The notes under the pieces are model-generated. The model did no database searches and had not been told where the DNA came from. It saw nothing but the letters and a program-made list of their open reading frames with translations. A stretch of DNA of 64,000 bases, from assembly GCA_018466975.1 (NCBI GenBank), contig CM031562.1, positions 3,534,001-3,598,000 of the forward strand, read 5' to 3'. Every line of letters starts with the position of its first letter. Positions within the stretch are counted from its first letter, which is position 1. Of this stretch, positions 1 to 9,739 are shown in pieces. Origin of the DNA: Sparassis latifolia. Its lineage: Eukaryota > Basidiomycota > Agaricomycetes > Polyporales > Sparassidaceae. Made by a program: the position numbers and the translations under genes.

Positions 1-529
1 GTGTCTCGTACTGTGGATGATCTTGAGAAAATTGATACCATGTATAAGAGCCCTTGTCTGAATCAGGGTCTGAGGTTGATGTTTCACAGTCTTCTGGTGA
101 TTTACCGTCATATTCTTCATCTTCAGAGTCATTTTCTGTTAGTGCAATTTTTGGCAGTGCATGCCAATCACCTACTTCAAGTTTCTTAAGATAAACATCC
201 AACTCTGCAAGGTCTTTGCAGGATGTATATGGCTCCCAAGTTATATCACCTAGAGTCCATTGTACATGGAATTCAACTCTTCGACCAATCCAGCGATGAT
301 TAGTGATAGTGTGCACTTCAAACTTATTTTCTTTGCCTTCACTATATTGTTTAGACTTTTTCTTCTTATCTGCACGTCGAATTCAGTCATACAAACTAAT
401 TGACTCAAGTTCTGGAGGCCGATGCATATAGTCAACCACTGGTGAGATCCCAATATACTTTCCATTGCTTTGACCTAGTATGACCTTGTCTGGAACTTGT
501 CGTTCATTTCCTTCAGGTTCAGATGTCTG
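1..529 (-). pseudogene. Helitron protein, segment after Rep with a chromodomain-like fold
   Basis: Downstream of the Rep core the same frame continues with a motif close to DYMHRPPELES, which is typical of Helitron proteins, followed by LYD and a TGA (383-385) standing where a Trp would be expected. Then comes a stretch at about 150-315 that reads like a chromodomain: FEVHTITNHR, a beta strand VEFHVQW, GDITWEP, and a closing LDVYLKKL helix. Chromodomains bind methylated histone tails, and in some retrotransposon integrases they steer insertion into heterochromatin. After it, an acidic Ser/Asp-rich linker runs to the window edge. Whether this segment belongs to the Helitron protein itself or to an element fused to it cannot be settled without the sequence to the left. 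Confidence 0.6.
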
Positions 530-1906
530 TCAGGCCTTTTCAACCTCTTTGACATAACTGCGCCAGTAGCAGACTTTAAAGTCATGACTTGTATAGTGGT
601 CTGGATGCCGCAGTAAGTATAAACATGCCATTGGTCCACCAATCTCAGACTTTGCTGTAAGAGAGTTTACAATTTTTGTCATAATCTTCTGTGCTTTCTG
701 CAGTCGATCTAAGTCACCCTCTACAATATCTGAATTTCGTTTAAATACAGCCTGCACTGCCTGAAATATGGTATGTGTCTTTAATGGAGACTTTGTAATA
801 TAGTCTGTAACATATGCGATGACAGACTTGACTGCAGTACCAGACAGCAAGCTGGTTACATCAGTATTACAACGCAGAAGATAAGTTACCACTGGAGTAT
901 ACCAGTTAATCCAGGCTTCACCCTTTTTCTGATTCAATGCACCAGTCTCAGGATCAACTGTAGTCTCTAAAAATGTATCTCTTGGAAAGCATGCTTTGCA
1001 GGAACCATTCTTATCTATACATCTTTTATGGCAAGAATGTCTGTTAGATCGATAAATAAGTTCATCGACTACATGTGTGAACTTACTCCACCATGAGGAA
1101 GATGCAGTACATAGTGAACATATACCACAATTCTCAGAACAAGATGTTGCTACTTTTTCTGGCAGTGTTTCTGTAGGTGGAACACGTATAGGGTTTGCGG
1201 TAGTCTCTTTTTCTATATGTTCTTGAACATCGGCCATAGTTCCATTCAAAAATTCTCCAACATGAACACTTTCCAAGTACTCCACCATATGTCTTTGAAA
1301 ATCTGAGTTTGGATCCACTATTTTATCACGAATTTCCTGGGGTGTAAGTGCAGACTTTATCCAGCCAAGCATATGCATATGAAGTGTTAGGCGACCCTGT
1401 TGCTCTACAGTACCATAATAATCAGAGCTTTTTCCATATAGCCCAGAACGCTTAAGTCCAACACCAAGAATATGTTTTAAAAACAGCTCAACTATCATTT
1501 TGAAAAAGTGTGCTCCTGCCACTGGATTATTTCTAATCAGACGAATGCGATCATCATAGTTGCGAAACTCAGGAAAGTATGTCTGCTTAGTGTCTGCAAA
1601 ATACAGTGCAATTGGATGATTGATGTCTGCCAGTGAAAATGTTATAAACCAGGATGGTGCTCCAAGATATGAGGTAAGTGCCCAAATTTCATTCCGCATC
1701 CATTTTCTATTTGTCTTAGAGCCATCCACCCTGCCATCCACATATTCCAAGTCATCTAATATTCTAAAGCATTCCTTCTCTTCCTCTGTTTCTGCCTTTA
1801 CATGACCTTTCTCAAGTCTCTGTATCAATTCTGTCAGTGTGTTACTATTCAGACTGAACAAACGCTCTGCAATATCAGTAAATCGAGCCTTGTCAGCAAG
1901 CAAAAA
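530..1906 (-). pseudogene. Helitron Rep (HUH endonuclease) core
   Basis: This 457-codon open stretch contains the hallmarks of the Helitron Rep nuclease. The metal-binding HUH motif reads LHMHMLGW at roughly residues 175-182, and the two-tyrosine catalytic motif reads YVTDYITK at roughly residue 370. Between them lies a Cys-rich cluster (CSENCGICSLC and later CxxxC pairs). In the family these residues nick the donor strand and form the covalent DNA-protein intermediate. Both the histidines and the tyrosines are intact, so the loss of function comes from nonsense codons on either side (TGA 1904-1906 and TGA 527-529), not from loss of the active site. There is no genuine start codon here; the stretch is the middle of a larger protein. 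Confidence 0.85.
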
Positions 1907-2959
1907 TCAACCAGTAGTACATTGTTTAATTTGTTCATGATTGAATGCAATAAGTAAAAAGACACGATCAAGCTGGAAGCACTTATCATGATACATTAGA
2001 AGTTGCTTCTTTCGTTCACGATCAGATATTTTCTTAAATCCTTGAGTATTGCCAAATCCACCCAAACCATATGGGAACAACCATGGAAACATTCTTGAAT
2101 ATAGTTGTGGATTATTGTACAGTGATTCAGCTTGTTCAGAATGTCCAACTGCAAGCACCTTGCCACCTTGTTTGAAGTGTGCTATCGCTTTTGCACGAAC
2201 TTTCTGTGGATCATTCTTGAGCAGTTCACTAAGTTCATCACTTGTTAAACTATGCACAGTAAATGGACATTGTCCTTCTAGTGCACCTTGGTCTGGTTCG
2301 ATATTATTTACTGCACTTGACTCAGCATCTTTATTTGACTCTACATAGTGATAGTCCACAATAACTGGAGGTACATCCTCAGGATATTCCTGCAAATTCT
2401 TGTATGAAATCTCAAGATCAGTGTAATCCAAATGATTTAACTTCAGCCATTCAAGTGCTGCTGCAACCTGATTACGTCTTACAAGAAAAGGTGTACGTTG
2501 GAAATCAGAGGGTGTTGGCTTGGCTGGCCCAGTATATAGGAATACAAGAACTTCATCTAAGTCTTCACATTTAGGTGGAAGCACTGAATAAACCTTAGGA
2601 ATTGGCACGGCATGACATATGGCATTTGCTCGCATCTTGTGCATACCAGAAGAAGCCACTTGTACAATACAGTAATTATGCATAACACGAGAGATAAGCA
2701 TTTGCTCAGTCCATGAAAGGCCTTGCAACTCATCTGGCACTTCACCTAGCCATAGTCCATTAGTAAGTGCACTAACTGGGACTACTTCTTTTTGTAGTGA
2801 GCGTACACATGCAGTGCATATTCCAATACACTTTGAATCAATAATCGGACCTTTAAGTTCTTCTATAGGATCATTCTTCATTTTACGCTCACAACGAGTA
2901 ACATCAAATGCTTCAAGAAGATCTAAGTCAATATTTACTTCACTTACAGGGGTTAAATG
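1907..2959 (-). pseudogene. Helitron protein, DUF6570-like region
   Basis: The frame reads a C-x2-C pair (CIGICTACVRSLQ), then LPNGLW-like and LTEQMLISRV-like strings, and a Y(S)VLPP...VLVFLYTGP stretch, which together resemble the DUF6570 domain that precedes Rep in many fungal Helitrons. The C-terminal part carries FPWLFPYGLGG and LLMYHDK, which lead into the Rep core. At 2952-2959 the frame meets the target duplication of the inserted transposon. The first Met of the apparent open frame lies within the inserted element and is not a real start. Function of DUF6570 is unknown. Confidence 0.7.
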
Positions 2960-3343
2960 CACTTCAGGGTACCCTTCCGACCTAGCTCTTAGCTTCAACA
3001 TAATCTATATTGTGTAGTGGCTAAAAGCCTCTCAGGTGTCAGACAGACCATGGTACCAATGCATGTCCCAGGGCAAAGGCAGGGCAAAGGCTGGTTCAAT
3101 GGCACAATTATCATATGGGATGTCCTATAGTACTAGGGCATTGATATTTATATCCCAGTATTACTGGTTGTCCCATGGTGCCAGGGGTACATAGGGATGT
3201 TCCACTATTAGTAAAAGATGTATTTTCAGGCTATCGTATGGTAGTTGTTTTATACGTTGTTCTACAATCATATTGTATAAGCTCTAATTATAAAAACAGT
3301 GACTAGAATACTGTAAATAAGTGCCTTATTTGCACTTTATATA
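2960..3343 (+). repeat. Left terminal inverted repeat of the 1,424-bp element
   Basis: This matches the reverse complement of about 3960-4383 with scattered substitutions; alignment by eye can be followed to the ATATGGTG / ATAAGGTGG pair. The inner half is very AT-rich. Confidence 0.85.
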
Positions 3344-3959
3344 TGGTGAAATATTTATAGAAAGCAGGATATCCCATATCAAGTATTGTGTATGCATTTG
3401 TAATGTTATAAAGACTATATTACTATTGGTAGCATGTACAACAACTTCATTAGCTCATATAACAACTAAGACAGGTCAAACAATAATGTGTATTCTCGTG
3501 TTTTAAAACCAATTTTACATTTTCTGACATAATGTTCAGACTAACATGATATAATCTTTGGCATATAGTATGTATCATAGCTATACTACAACTTTCACCA
3601 AGTGTCTCAAGAAATAGAACTACTCAGTCTACTAATATACTAGCAAAGGAGATATATTCTTGTCATGTCTCCTATCATATACTGTATTTGAATAAAAAAG
3701 AAAGGCATTTGACCTAAGACTTCAGTCAAGTTACACTCAGAAATGCATTCACTGAATGACACCTTTGTATTATGGGATGTCCCTTTATGTGATGGGATAT
3801 CCCTTGTAAGGACCTGTCACTCTTAAACCTTAGTAATTCAACTGTTAGTATAAATCTTTAGATAATTATAGTAGTTAAATAGAAACTTCAGGCTAAAGAA
3901 GAGACTAAATATCTGTGAATCTTAAAATAACATCTTAGGATGTCCTTAAAATGGGAGAT

Positions 3960-4383
3960 CCCACCTTATATAATATGCAAATAAAGTGCTTGTTTATATC
4001 ACTATAGTCACTGTTTTTATAATTAAGGCTTAGATAATATGATAGTGGAATAAAGTATTAAAAAACTATCATACAATAGCCTGAAAATACATCTTTTACT
4101 AATAGTGGGACATCCCTATGTACCCCTGGCACCATGGGACAACCAGTAATACTGGGATATAAATATCAATGCCCTAGTACTATAGGACATCCCATATGAT
4201 AATTGTGCCATTGAACCAGCCTTTGCCCTGCCTTTGCCCTGCCTTTGCCCTGGGTAATCCCATATAATGCCCTGGGACATGCATTGGTACCATGGTCTGT
4301 CTGACACCTGAGAGGCTCTTAGCCACTACACAATATAGATTATGTTGAAGCTAAGAGCTAGGTCGGAAGGGTACCCTGAAGTG
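3960..4383 (-). repeat. Right terminal inverted repeat of the 1,424-bp element
   Basis: Reverse-complement partner of the left arm. It is longer than the left arm because of an extra CCTTTGCCCTG unit and a ~25-bp addition around 4250-4275 that repeats part of the CCCTGGGACATG string. Confidence 0.85.
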
Positions 4384-4391
4384 GTTAAATG

Positions 4392-5215
4392 TGTTATAGG
4401 AGTAAGCATTGCACAAACTGCACATCCGGCCTCTAGAAGTTTATCTCTCACTATGTCATCACAAAAGCCTTGTATTGTTTTAGTCAATAACTGCTGAGAT
4501 GGAGGTAAAGGTGGAAACACATGTTGCTTCTCATAATTTATCTCTGCAAGTCTATGAACCTTCTGATAGGCAGAATCTGTGGCACGAGATTGCTGTCGCT
4601 TCTGCTCTCTAAGTTGATAATTACTGTTCTAGTCTCTATATTTTTTCTGACGCTCACTACTCTGTTTAGATAATGAAGTTGCATTAAAAATACATTTAAA
4701 GTCTGCACATTGCATGCAAGAATGTTTGAGCAATATAGATTGCACTACTGCAGCTGAAGTATGCTTGCAAGGTACAAGAATTTCATGTTGCTGACACATT
4801 TTAACTAAAAATTTTACAGATGCTCGATTGACTATAGTTGCAAGTGGCACATTTGCAATTATATACTGTGATCCATCCTTATAATCTGAGACATCAGAAG
4901 TATAAGTAAAGAGCTGAAAATGAGCAGCAAAAGGACTATGACATTCAGATACAATATATGGCTGAATTTCTTCAAAGCTCCATGTACGTGTCTTCCTTAA
5001 CTTGGGTTTAACACCACCACCAATCTGTGTAAATGCGACTTTAGATGCTTACAATATTAGAATATGTTTAGTTAAATTTACAGTAATTTGTCTCCTATAA
5101 CAAAGACATAACAGTGGTGTCAAATAGTCAGCCTTTGAGTGCTGCAATACAACATAGTCATGTTTGCGGAGACAGTTTTTCATGAGTCTAAGTCTCAATA
5201 ATTAACAGGTAGTCT
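4392..5215 (-). pseudogene. Helitron protein, N-terminal part
   Basis: Continuing upstream of the insertion on the minus strand, the frame reads a Gln/Arg-rich string (REQKRQQSRATDSAYQK), then a Cys/His-bearing stretch (MCQQHEILVPCKH … HSCMQCADFKC), then WSFEEIQPYIVSE and KNCLRKHDYVVLQHSKADY, with a possible start at 5181-5183. These are typical of the amino-terminal portion of fungal Helitron proteins, where Cys/His residues may bind DNA. Two in-frame stops (TAG 4629-4631, TAA 5049-5051) interrupt it. Nothing upstream identifies a promoter. Confidence 0.6.
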
Positions 5216-5332
5216 GTGGTGTGCGATATGCTTGCACACAAAGGTCAAGTAATGCCTTTAGTTTTATAAGTGTTCAACTTATATCACAAAATCTCTTTGA
5301 TTTGTGATCAGTGTCGCTGTTGCCATGCAATC

Positions 5333-5765
5333 TGTCTCTGATTTCTGTGAGGGATGATGCTAATATCTTGCTATTCCATGGTATGTCTCTTTCTGTGAGG
5401 GTGGATGCTAGTACCCTGCCATTACATGACACGTCTCTTTTTGTGAGGGTGGACGCCAGTACTCTGCCATTACATGACATATCTCTTTTCGTGAGGGTAG
5501 ATGCCAGTACCCTGCCATTAAATGACATTCGTGAGGGTGGATGCCTGTACCCTGCCATTACATGGCACGTCTCTTTTTGTGAGGGTGAACGCCAGTACCC
5601 TACCACTACGTGGCACATCTCTTTTTGTGAGGGTGGATGCCTGTACCCTACCACTACGTGGCACATCTCTTTTTGTGAGGGTGGATGCCTGTACCCTACC
5701 ACTACGTGGCACATCTCTTTTTGCAATGGTGGATGCCAGTACCGTATCATTACATAGCACGTCAC
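5333..5765 (+). repeat. 48-bp minisatellite, about nine units
   Basis: Unit of the type GTGAGGGTGGATGCCAGTAC…CATTACATGACACGTCTCTTTTT, period 48 bp. Outer units are divergent, while the three units at about 5585-5715 are nearly identical. One unit near 5515-5530 is a few bases short. Because 48 is a multiple of three, several frames stay open on both strands and produce long but meaningless ORFs. Confidence 0.9.
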
Positions 5766-6894
5766 TTTCAATAGTGGACACCAGTACCCAGGTGGTAGTA
5801 GATAGTATAAAACCATCTGCAGAAGTAAGCGCTGATGACGAGTCATTAGACAATACTATATTACCTGCTGTATCAACCCATGGATGCTGTAGATAGCAAG
5901 CTGGACATATGTAGACAGCAATGGCAATCAGCCAAAGAAGAGACAACATATTGGAGTGTGCTTAATGCAATGGTCAGAGTTGACGATGGTGGTTTTGTAG
6001 CAAAAAGCTGAGGCTGCAGAACGGGCAGAATTTTTGAATTGAGCACTCTGAGTTAGGTCTAGCTAGGGTCAGACTACAAATTTTGTACTCTCTGGTGTTA
6101 ATGAACTACATCATGACTAGAGTCGGGGTTTCAAAGTGGTTATAGTGAAAACCAATGCGACTTGCACAAATAAAGCTCAACAAAAGTGGTACAGCAGTCA
6201 CAGGAGGCTGATGCATTATAGTTAGGGAAGTGAGGGAAACACATAGTAATTTCAAGATGTAGACCTGACTATCATTAAAATCTATGCATAAAATAGTGCA
6301 GAATACTCTCTTAAACTAAGGAAGTCTGAGTAAAACTGGCTGAGATACCTCAGTTTTGGATTAGAATGCTCAGCCTAAAGTGTAAAAAAATTGTAAAAAT
6401 GCCAGTTAAATTGTGGAATAACCCTATAATGCACATGAACATGCTATATAGGGCGCCTTATTTATTACAAGCAGTGCACATTTGTTTTTCCTGGAAGAAA
6501 CAAGCAAAAGTGAGAGAAAACAGAGAAAATGGATTTTAGCACTGCAGAAAGTAATGGTGATGTTCTGAAAGTAACACCATCAGATTCGGCTCAACAATCC
6601 TGTCAGAATGCCTACCGGGTTTATTAAAATCCGAGTAGAATTGAGTGAGCTACAAACCATGCAAGTTTGGCTAGAAGTGTGGGAACAAGCCAAAAATGTC
6701 ACGTGCAACACAAGTCACATTGTGCGCCGTATGAAACATTAAGCACTCTAGGGCGCTTAACGATTCATACGGCGCAAAACGTGACCTGCAGGGCATGTGA
6801 CATGCACATGCTTGTGGCTGAAGACAAACATGCCGAATAAAATGCAGAAAAATCGCAAAAATACCAGGAAAATTGTGGCATAACCCTCTAATGA
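5766..6894. other. Gene-free AT-rich stretch with a direct-repeat pair
   Basis: No supported coding region. About 45 bp at 6384-6430 (ending in a string like TGTGGAATAACCCTATAATG) recurs at 6848-6893 with a handful of substitutions; both lie just outside the palindrome at 6716-6780. The pair may mark the arms of a small non-autonomous element or a local duplication. Confidence 0.4.
6716..6780. repeat. Imperfect palindrome / hairpin
   Basis: TGCGCCGTATGAA at the left pairs with TTCATACGGCGCA at the right, and the inner strings ATTAAGC / GCTTAA also pair, leaving a short loop. It is GC-rich inside an AT-rich tract. Confidence 0.7.
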
Positions 6895-7540
6895 TAGTTG
6901 TAGAAGCAACTAGCCACTATTGTAAACCATTGTAAGGTCCTTACAAATTCATACTAGGTGGCATTTCAGACTATAGCAAGGCCTTTACAAACACAAACTA
7001 TATATCTGAACATTATGAGGCCCTTACAAACTGATGCTAGAGGGTGTACTAGAATTCAATAAACAGTATAATAATGCATTGTAGGAGGCTTACTAAACAT
7101 TACTATACAACATGCTAGGAATTAATATTTCACTTTGTAGGCTACTGTAAGGGCCCTTACCAACTGGTACTAGGTGGTATACTAGACTATTGTAAGCATC
7201 TTATAAACTGACACTAGGTGACATATCTAACTATTGTAAAGCCCTTATAAACTCGCATACTAGGGCATTTACTATAGATTACTAGACACTATTGTAGGTT
7301 ACTAGTGATCCTTACAAAGTGACATCAGGTGACATGTTCAGACTATTGTAAGCTCATTACAAACCGATACTAAAGAGTATATTAGGACCCAGTGTAATAG
7401 ACTATTGTTGACTTGCTGAATGCTACTAGACAATATACTAAGAGTCAGTAGGCAACTTTGTAGACTGTTATCAATGTATAGTGGGACATTGTAGGACACT
7501 TATTACACATTATTAGATGGCATACTAGGAGTTAGTAGAT
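6895..7540. repeat. Degenerate tandem repeat field (~60-bp unit)
   Basis: The phrase 'ACTATTGTAAG…CCTTACAAACTGATACTAGG' recurs many times with heavy divergence, for example near 6935, 7010, 7150, 7190, 7235, 7310 and 7350. Each unit contains a small inverted pair (TGTAAG…CTTACA). Confidence 0.65.
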
Positions 7541-7564
7541 AATATAATAACAATTTCTTGTATA

Positions 7565-8275
7565 CATTTTTTGTAGTGATTCTTGTAGGCACATTAGTAA
7601 CAGTTTCTAGCATCATTTTTTGTAGTGATTCTTATAGGCACATTTGTAACAGCCTTTAGTGTCATTTTTTGTAATGATTCTTATAGGCACATTTGTAACA
7701 GTTTTTAGGGTCATTTTTTGTAGTGATGCTTATAGGCACATTGGTAACATTTTTTGTAGTGATTCTTATAAACACATTTGTAACAGTTTGTAGCATCATT
7801 TTTTGTAGTGAGTCTTATATGCACATTTGTAATAGTTTCTAGGGTCATTTTTTGCAGTGATTCTTATAGGCATATTTGTAATAGTTTCTAGTGTCATTTT
7901 TTATAGTGATTCTTATAAGCACATTTGTAACAGTTCGTAGTCTCATTTTTTGTAGTGATTCTTATAGGCACATTTGTAGTTATTTCTCGAGGCATTTTTA
8001 TAGTAATTCTTACAGGCACATTGGTAACATTTTTTGTAGTGATTCTTATAGACACATTTGTAACAGTTTCTAAGGTCATTTTTTGTAGTAATTCTTATAG
8101 ACACATTTGTAACAGTTCTAGGGTCATTTTTTGTAGTAATTCTTACAGGCACATTTGTAACAGTTTCTAGTGTCATTTTTTTAATGATTCTTATAGGCAT
8201 ATTGATAACATTTTTATAGTAATTCTTGTAGGCATATTTGTAATAGTTTCTCGCATTAATTTTTGTAGTCCTTAT
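7565..8275. repeat. Tandem repeat array, ~49-bp units with 36-bp variants
   Basis: Units of the type TGATTCTTATAGGCACATTT…CAGTTTCTAGTGTCATTTTTTGTAG are repeated roughly fifteen times. A shorter 36-bp form lacking the middle part occurs near 7725-7760, 8000-8040 and 8190-8220, giving a higher-order pattern. Minus-strand translations give repetitive Lys/Asn/Tyr peptides that I do not take as genes. Confidence 0.88.
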
Positions 8276-8920
8276 AGGAATTGTAACTTTAAAGGCTCCT
8301 AACTTTCCCAATTTGGGCAAGTGTATTTTCAGGTTAGAAATCTTTTTAAAAAGGCGGAAAAAAGCGGAAAAATTAGAGACATGGCCTAGATAACTATGAG
8401 TACCTGAGGTAAGTCAGTTCCCAAATTAGGAAACTGACTAAGCAGGTCTTCTTGCTGTTCACCTCAGTGTTGCAAAAGTGGTTTGTCACTCAAATCTTAA
8501 TAAAATTGAATGTTCTAAAGTGCTAACTAGGTCTATTCTTTGATTTCAATTCAATAATAATGATTACAATGCATTAAACTCAGTACAACACTCCATTAAA
8601 GGTAATTTCAATGTTCCCTGACATATAGCTGTTATCTGTTATCTAATCTAAGTGCTACAGTCATGCATCTGTTGATGGTTATTTATACAAGTCGCGCTGG
8701 TTTTCAATACAACTGTTTTGAATGTCTACCTATAGTCAACTTGTAGTTGGGTAAGAAGAGTTATTAGAATGTTTGTAGCTAAGTTCTATCTCCAGGATTT
8801 TTCCACAGTTTGGGGAAAAGTGCGTCACGGTTCAGATTAGCCTCCAAAGGCCCACCACTTATAAGAACGATTCTCTTCATACCTCAGGAATCGTAACTAA
8901 AGATTATCCTTAATAACTGA
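8276..8920. other. Gene-free AT-rich stretch
   Basis: No coding region or terminal repeats recognised. It separates the satellite arrays from the DIRS-like relic. Confidence 0.5.
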
Positions 8921-8934
8921 CAATGATGTGGACA

Positions 8935-9551
8935 GACATATTATCCAAACCCGTCATCTCACGGACCATCCACGGACCTTGCACTCTGGCTGATGTCGGT
9001 GCCTTCTCCAATGCAAGCTCAGGTGTTGGCATCGGTGTCATCATCAGCGGCCACTGGCATGCCTGGCGTCTCCTCTCAGGTTGGAACAAAGACCGGTGAG
9101 ACATCGGATGAGCCAAGGCCATTGGTTTTGAATTCCTCATACACATCCTCCTCCATTTCCCCTCTGCCCATTATCACCTCAAGGTCTACGGAGACAACAA
9201 GGGAGTTGTCAAGGGCTGGTGGAATGGTCATAGTCACAGTCCACAAATCAATGCCATCTTCCATCACCTTTATGCCTTCCTCGAGCTCATTGGCTGTTCA
9301 ATATACACTTGGTACATTGCAAGCACAGCTAATCCCACAGACAAACCATCACGTGGAAGCTACCCCCCATCTCAATATCTCCTTCCCCCCATCCCGATAC
9401 CTATCGAGCTCCACCCCTTCATTATCAACTTTGATGCACCTGCAACTAGTGCTGAACTTCACCTCCACCAGCAAGGACAATACCCACGTGCTGCTGCCAA
9501 GGCTAGCATTGATTGCACAGCAGCAGAACAAGCCGCACTCAACTTCGAGTG
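8935..9551 (+). pseudogene. RNase H domain of a DIRS-like element, inactivated
   Basis: The frame starting around 8935 reads a GAFSNASSGVGIGVIISG motif, where the family has FSDASSG, so the first catalytic Asp is replaced by Asn. It then reads WHAWRLLSGW, KVYGDNKGVVKGWWNGHS and a late ANPTDKPSRG motif, matching the order seen in RNase H domains of these elements. Two in-frame stops lie just after the SGW motif, one of them where IGWAEA is expected. RNase H would remove the RNA strand from the RNA:DNA hybrid during reverse transcription. The block ends at a TGA near 9551. Confidence 0.68.
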
Positions 9552-9739
9552 AGATCGGCAAACAGATGAACTCCTCTGGCGAGACTCATATTGGGATGAC
9601 TAAGTATTGTAGAGATGTTCCTTTACCATCTCATGATGAAAACCTTCCAGACCCACAGCCCTATAGAATGGGCCTCATCCCCGTACCATCTCCACTGTGC
9701 CCACATTGCTTAGCACGACTGCATTTGCTTCTCTGCTGC

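Larger units (their letters stand above)
2952..4391. mobile_element. Non-autonomous DNA transposon (1,424 bp) with ~390-bp inverted repeats, inside the Helitron gene
   Basis: The element itself is 2960-4383. It begins CACTTCAGGGTACCC and ends GGGTACCCTGAAGTG, and is flanked by the 8-bp direct duplication GTTAAATG at 2952-2959 and 4384-4391. Removing the element and one duplication copy restores the Helitron frame exactly (…PITHLT joined to PVSEV…). The terminal inverted repeats extend to about 3343 on the left and back to about 3960 on the right, with small differences such as two versus three copies of a CCTTTGCCCTG unit. The 600-bp centre has no long ORF. An 8-bp duplication points to the hAT or P superfamilies; the terminus does not decide between them. 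No transposase gene is present, so it must have moved in trans. Confidence 0.88.
1..5215 (-). mobile_element. Helitron relic (Rep-helicase gene), left end outside window
   Basis: One long minus-strand reading frame can be followed from about 5183 down to position 1 once the insertion at 2960-4383 is ignored. It reads, in order, an N-terminal Cys/His-rich part, a DUF6570-like region, the HUH Rep endonuclease core, and a chromodomain-like segment. The Pif1-type helicase expected in Helitrons would lie left of position 1. The frame is broken by stop codons at 5049-5051 (TAA), 4629-4631 (TAG), 1904-1906 (TGA), 527-529 (TGA) and 383-385 (TGA), but I find no frameshift, so the element is dead yet well preserved. 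Helitrons transpose by rolling-circle replication through the Rep HUH/tyrosine nuclease. The outer ends (5'-TC, 3'-CTRR hairpin) were not located; 5215 is only the furthest point at which the frame is recognisable. Confidence 0.85.

Noticed and set aside
5274..5949. Long overlapping ORFs of 124-190 codons on both strands
   Set aside because: They are created by the 48-bp minisatellite, whose period is a multiple of three; the products are plain repeats.
5340..8270. CRISPR-like array
   Set aside because: The repeats are contiguous satellites without unique spacers, and the DNA is fungal.
7891..8320. Repetitive ORFs (Lys/Asn/Tyr or Ser/Phe-rich)
   Set aside because: By-product of the ~49/36-bp array; no start context, no conservation between units.
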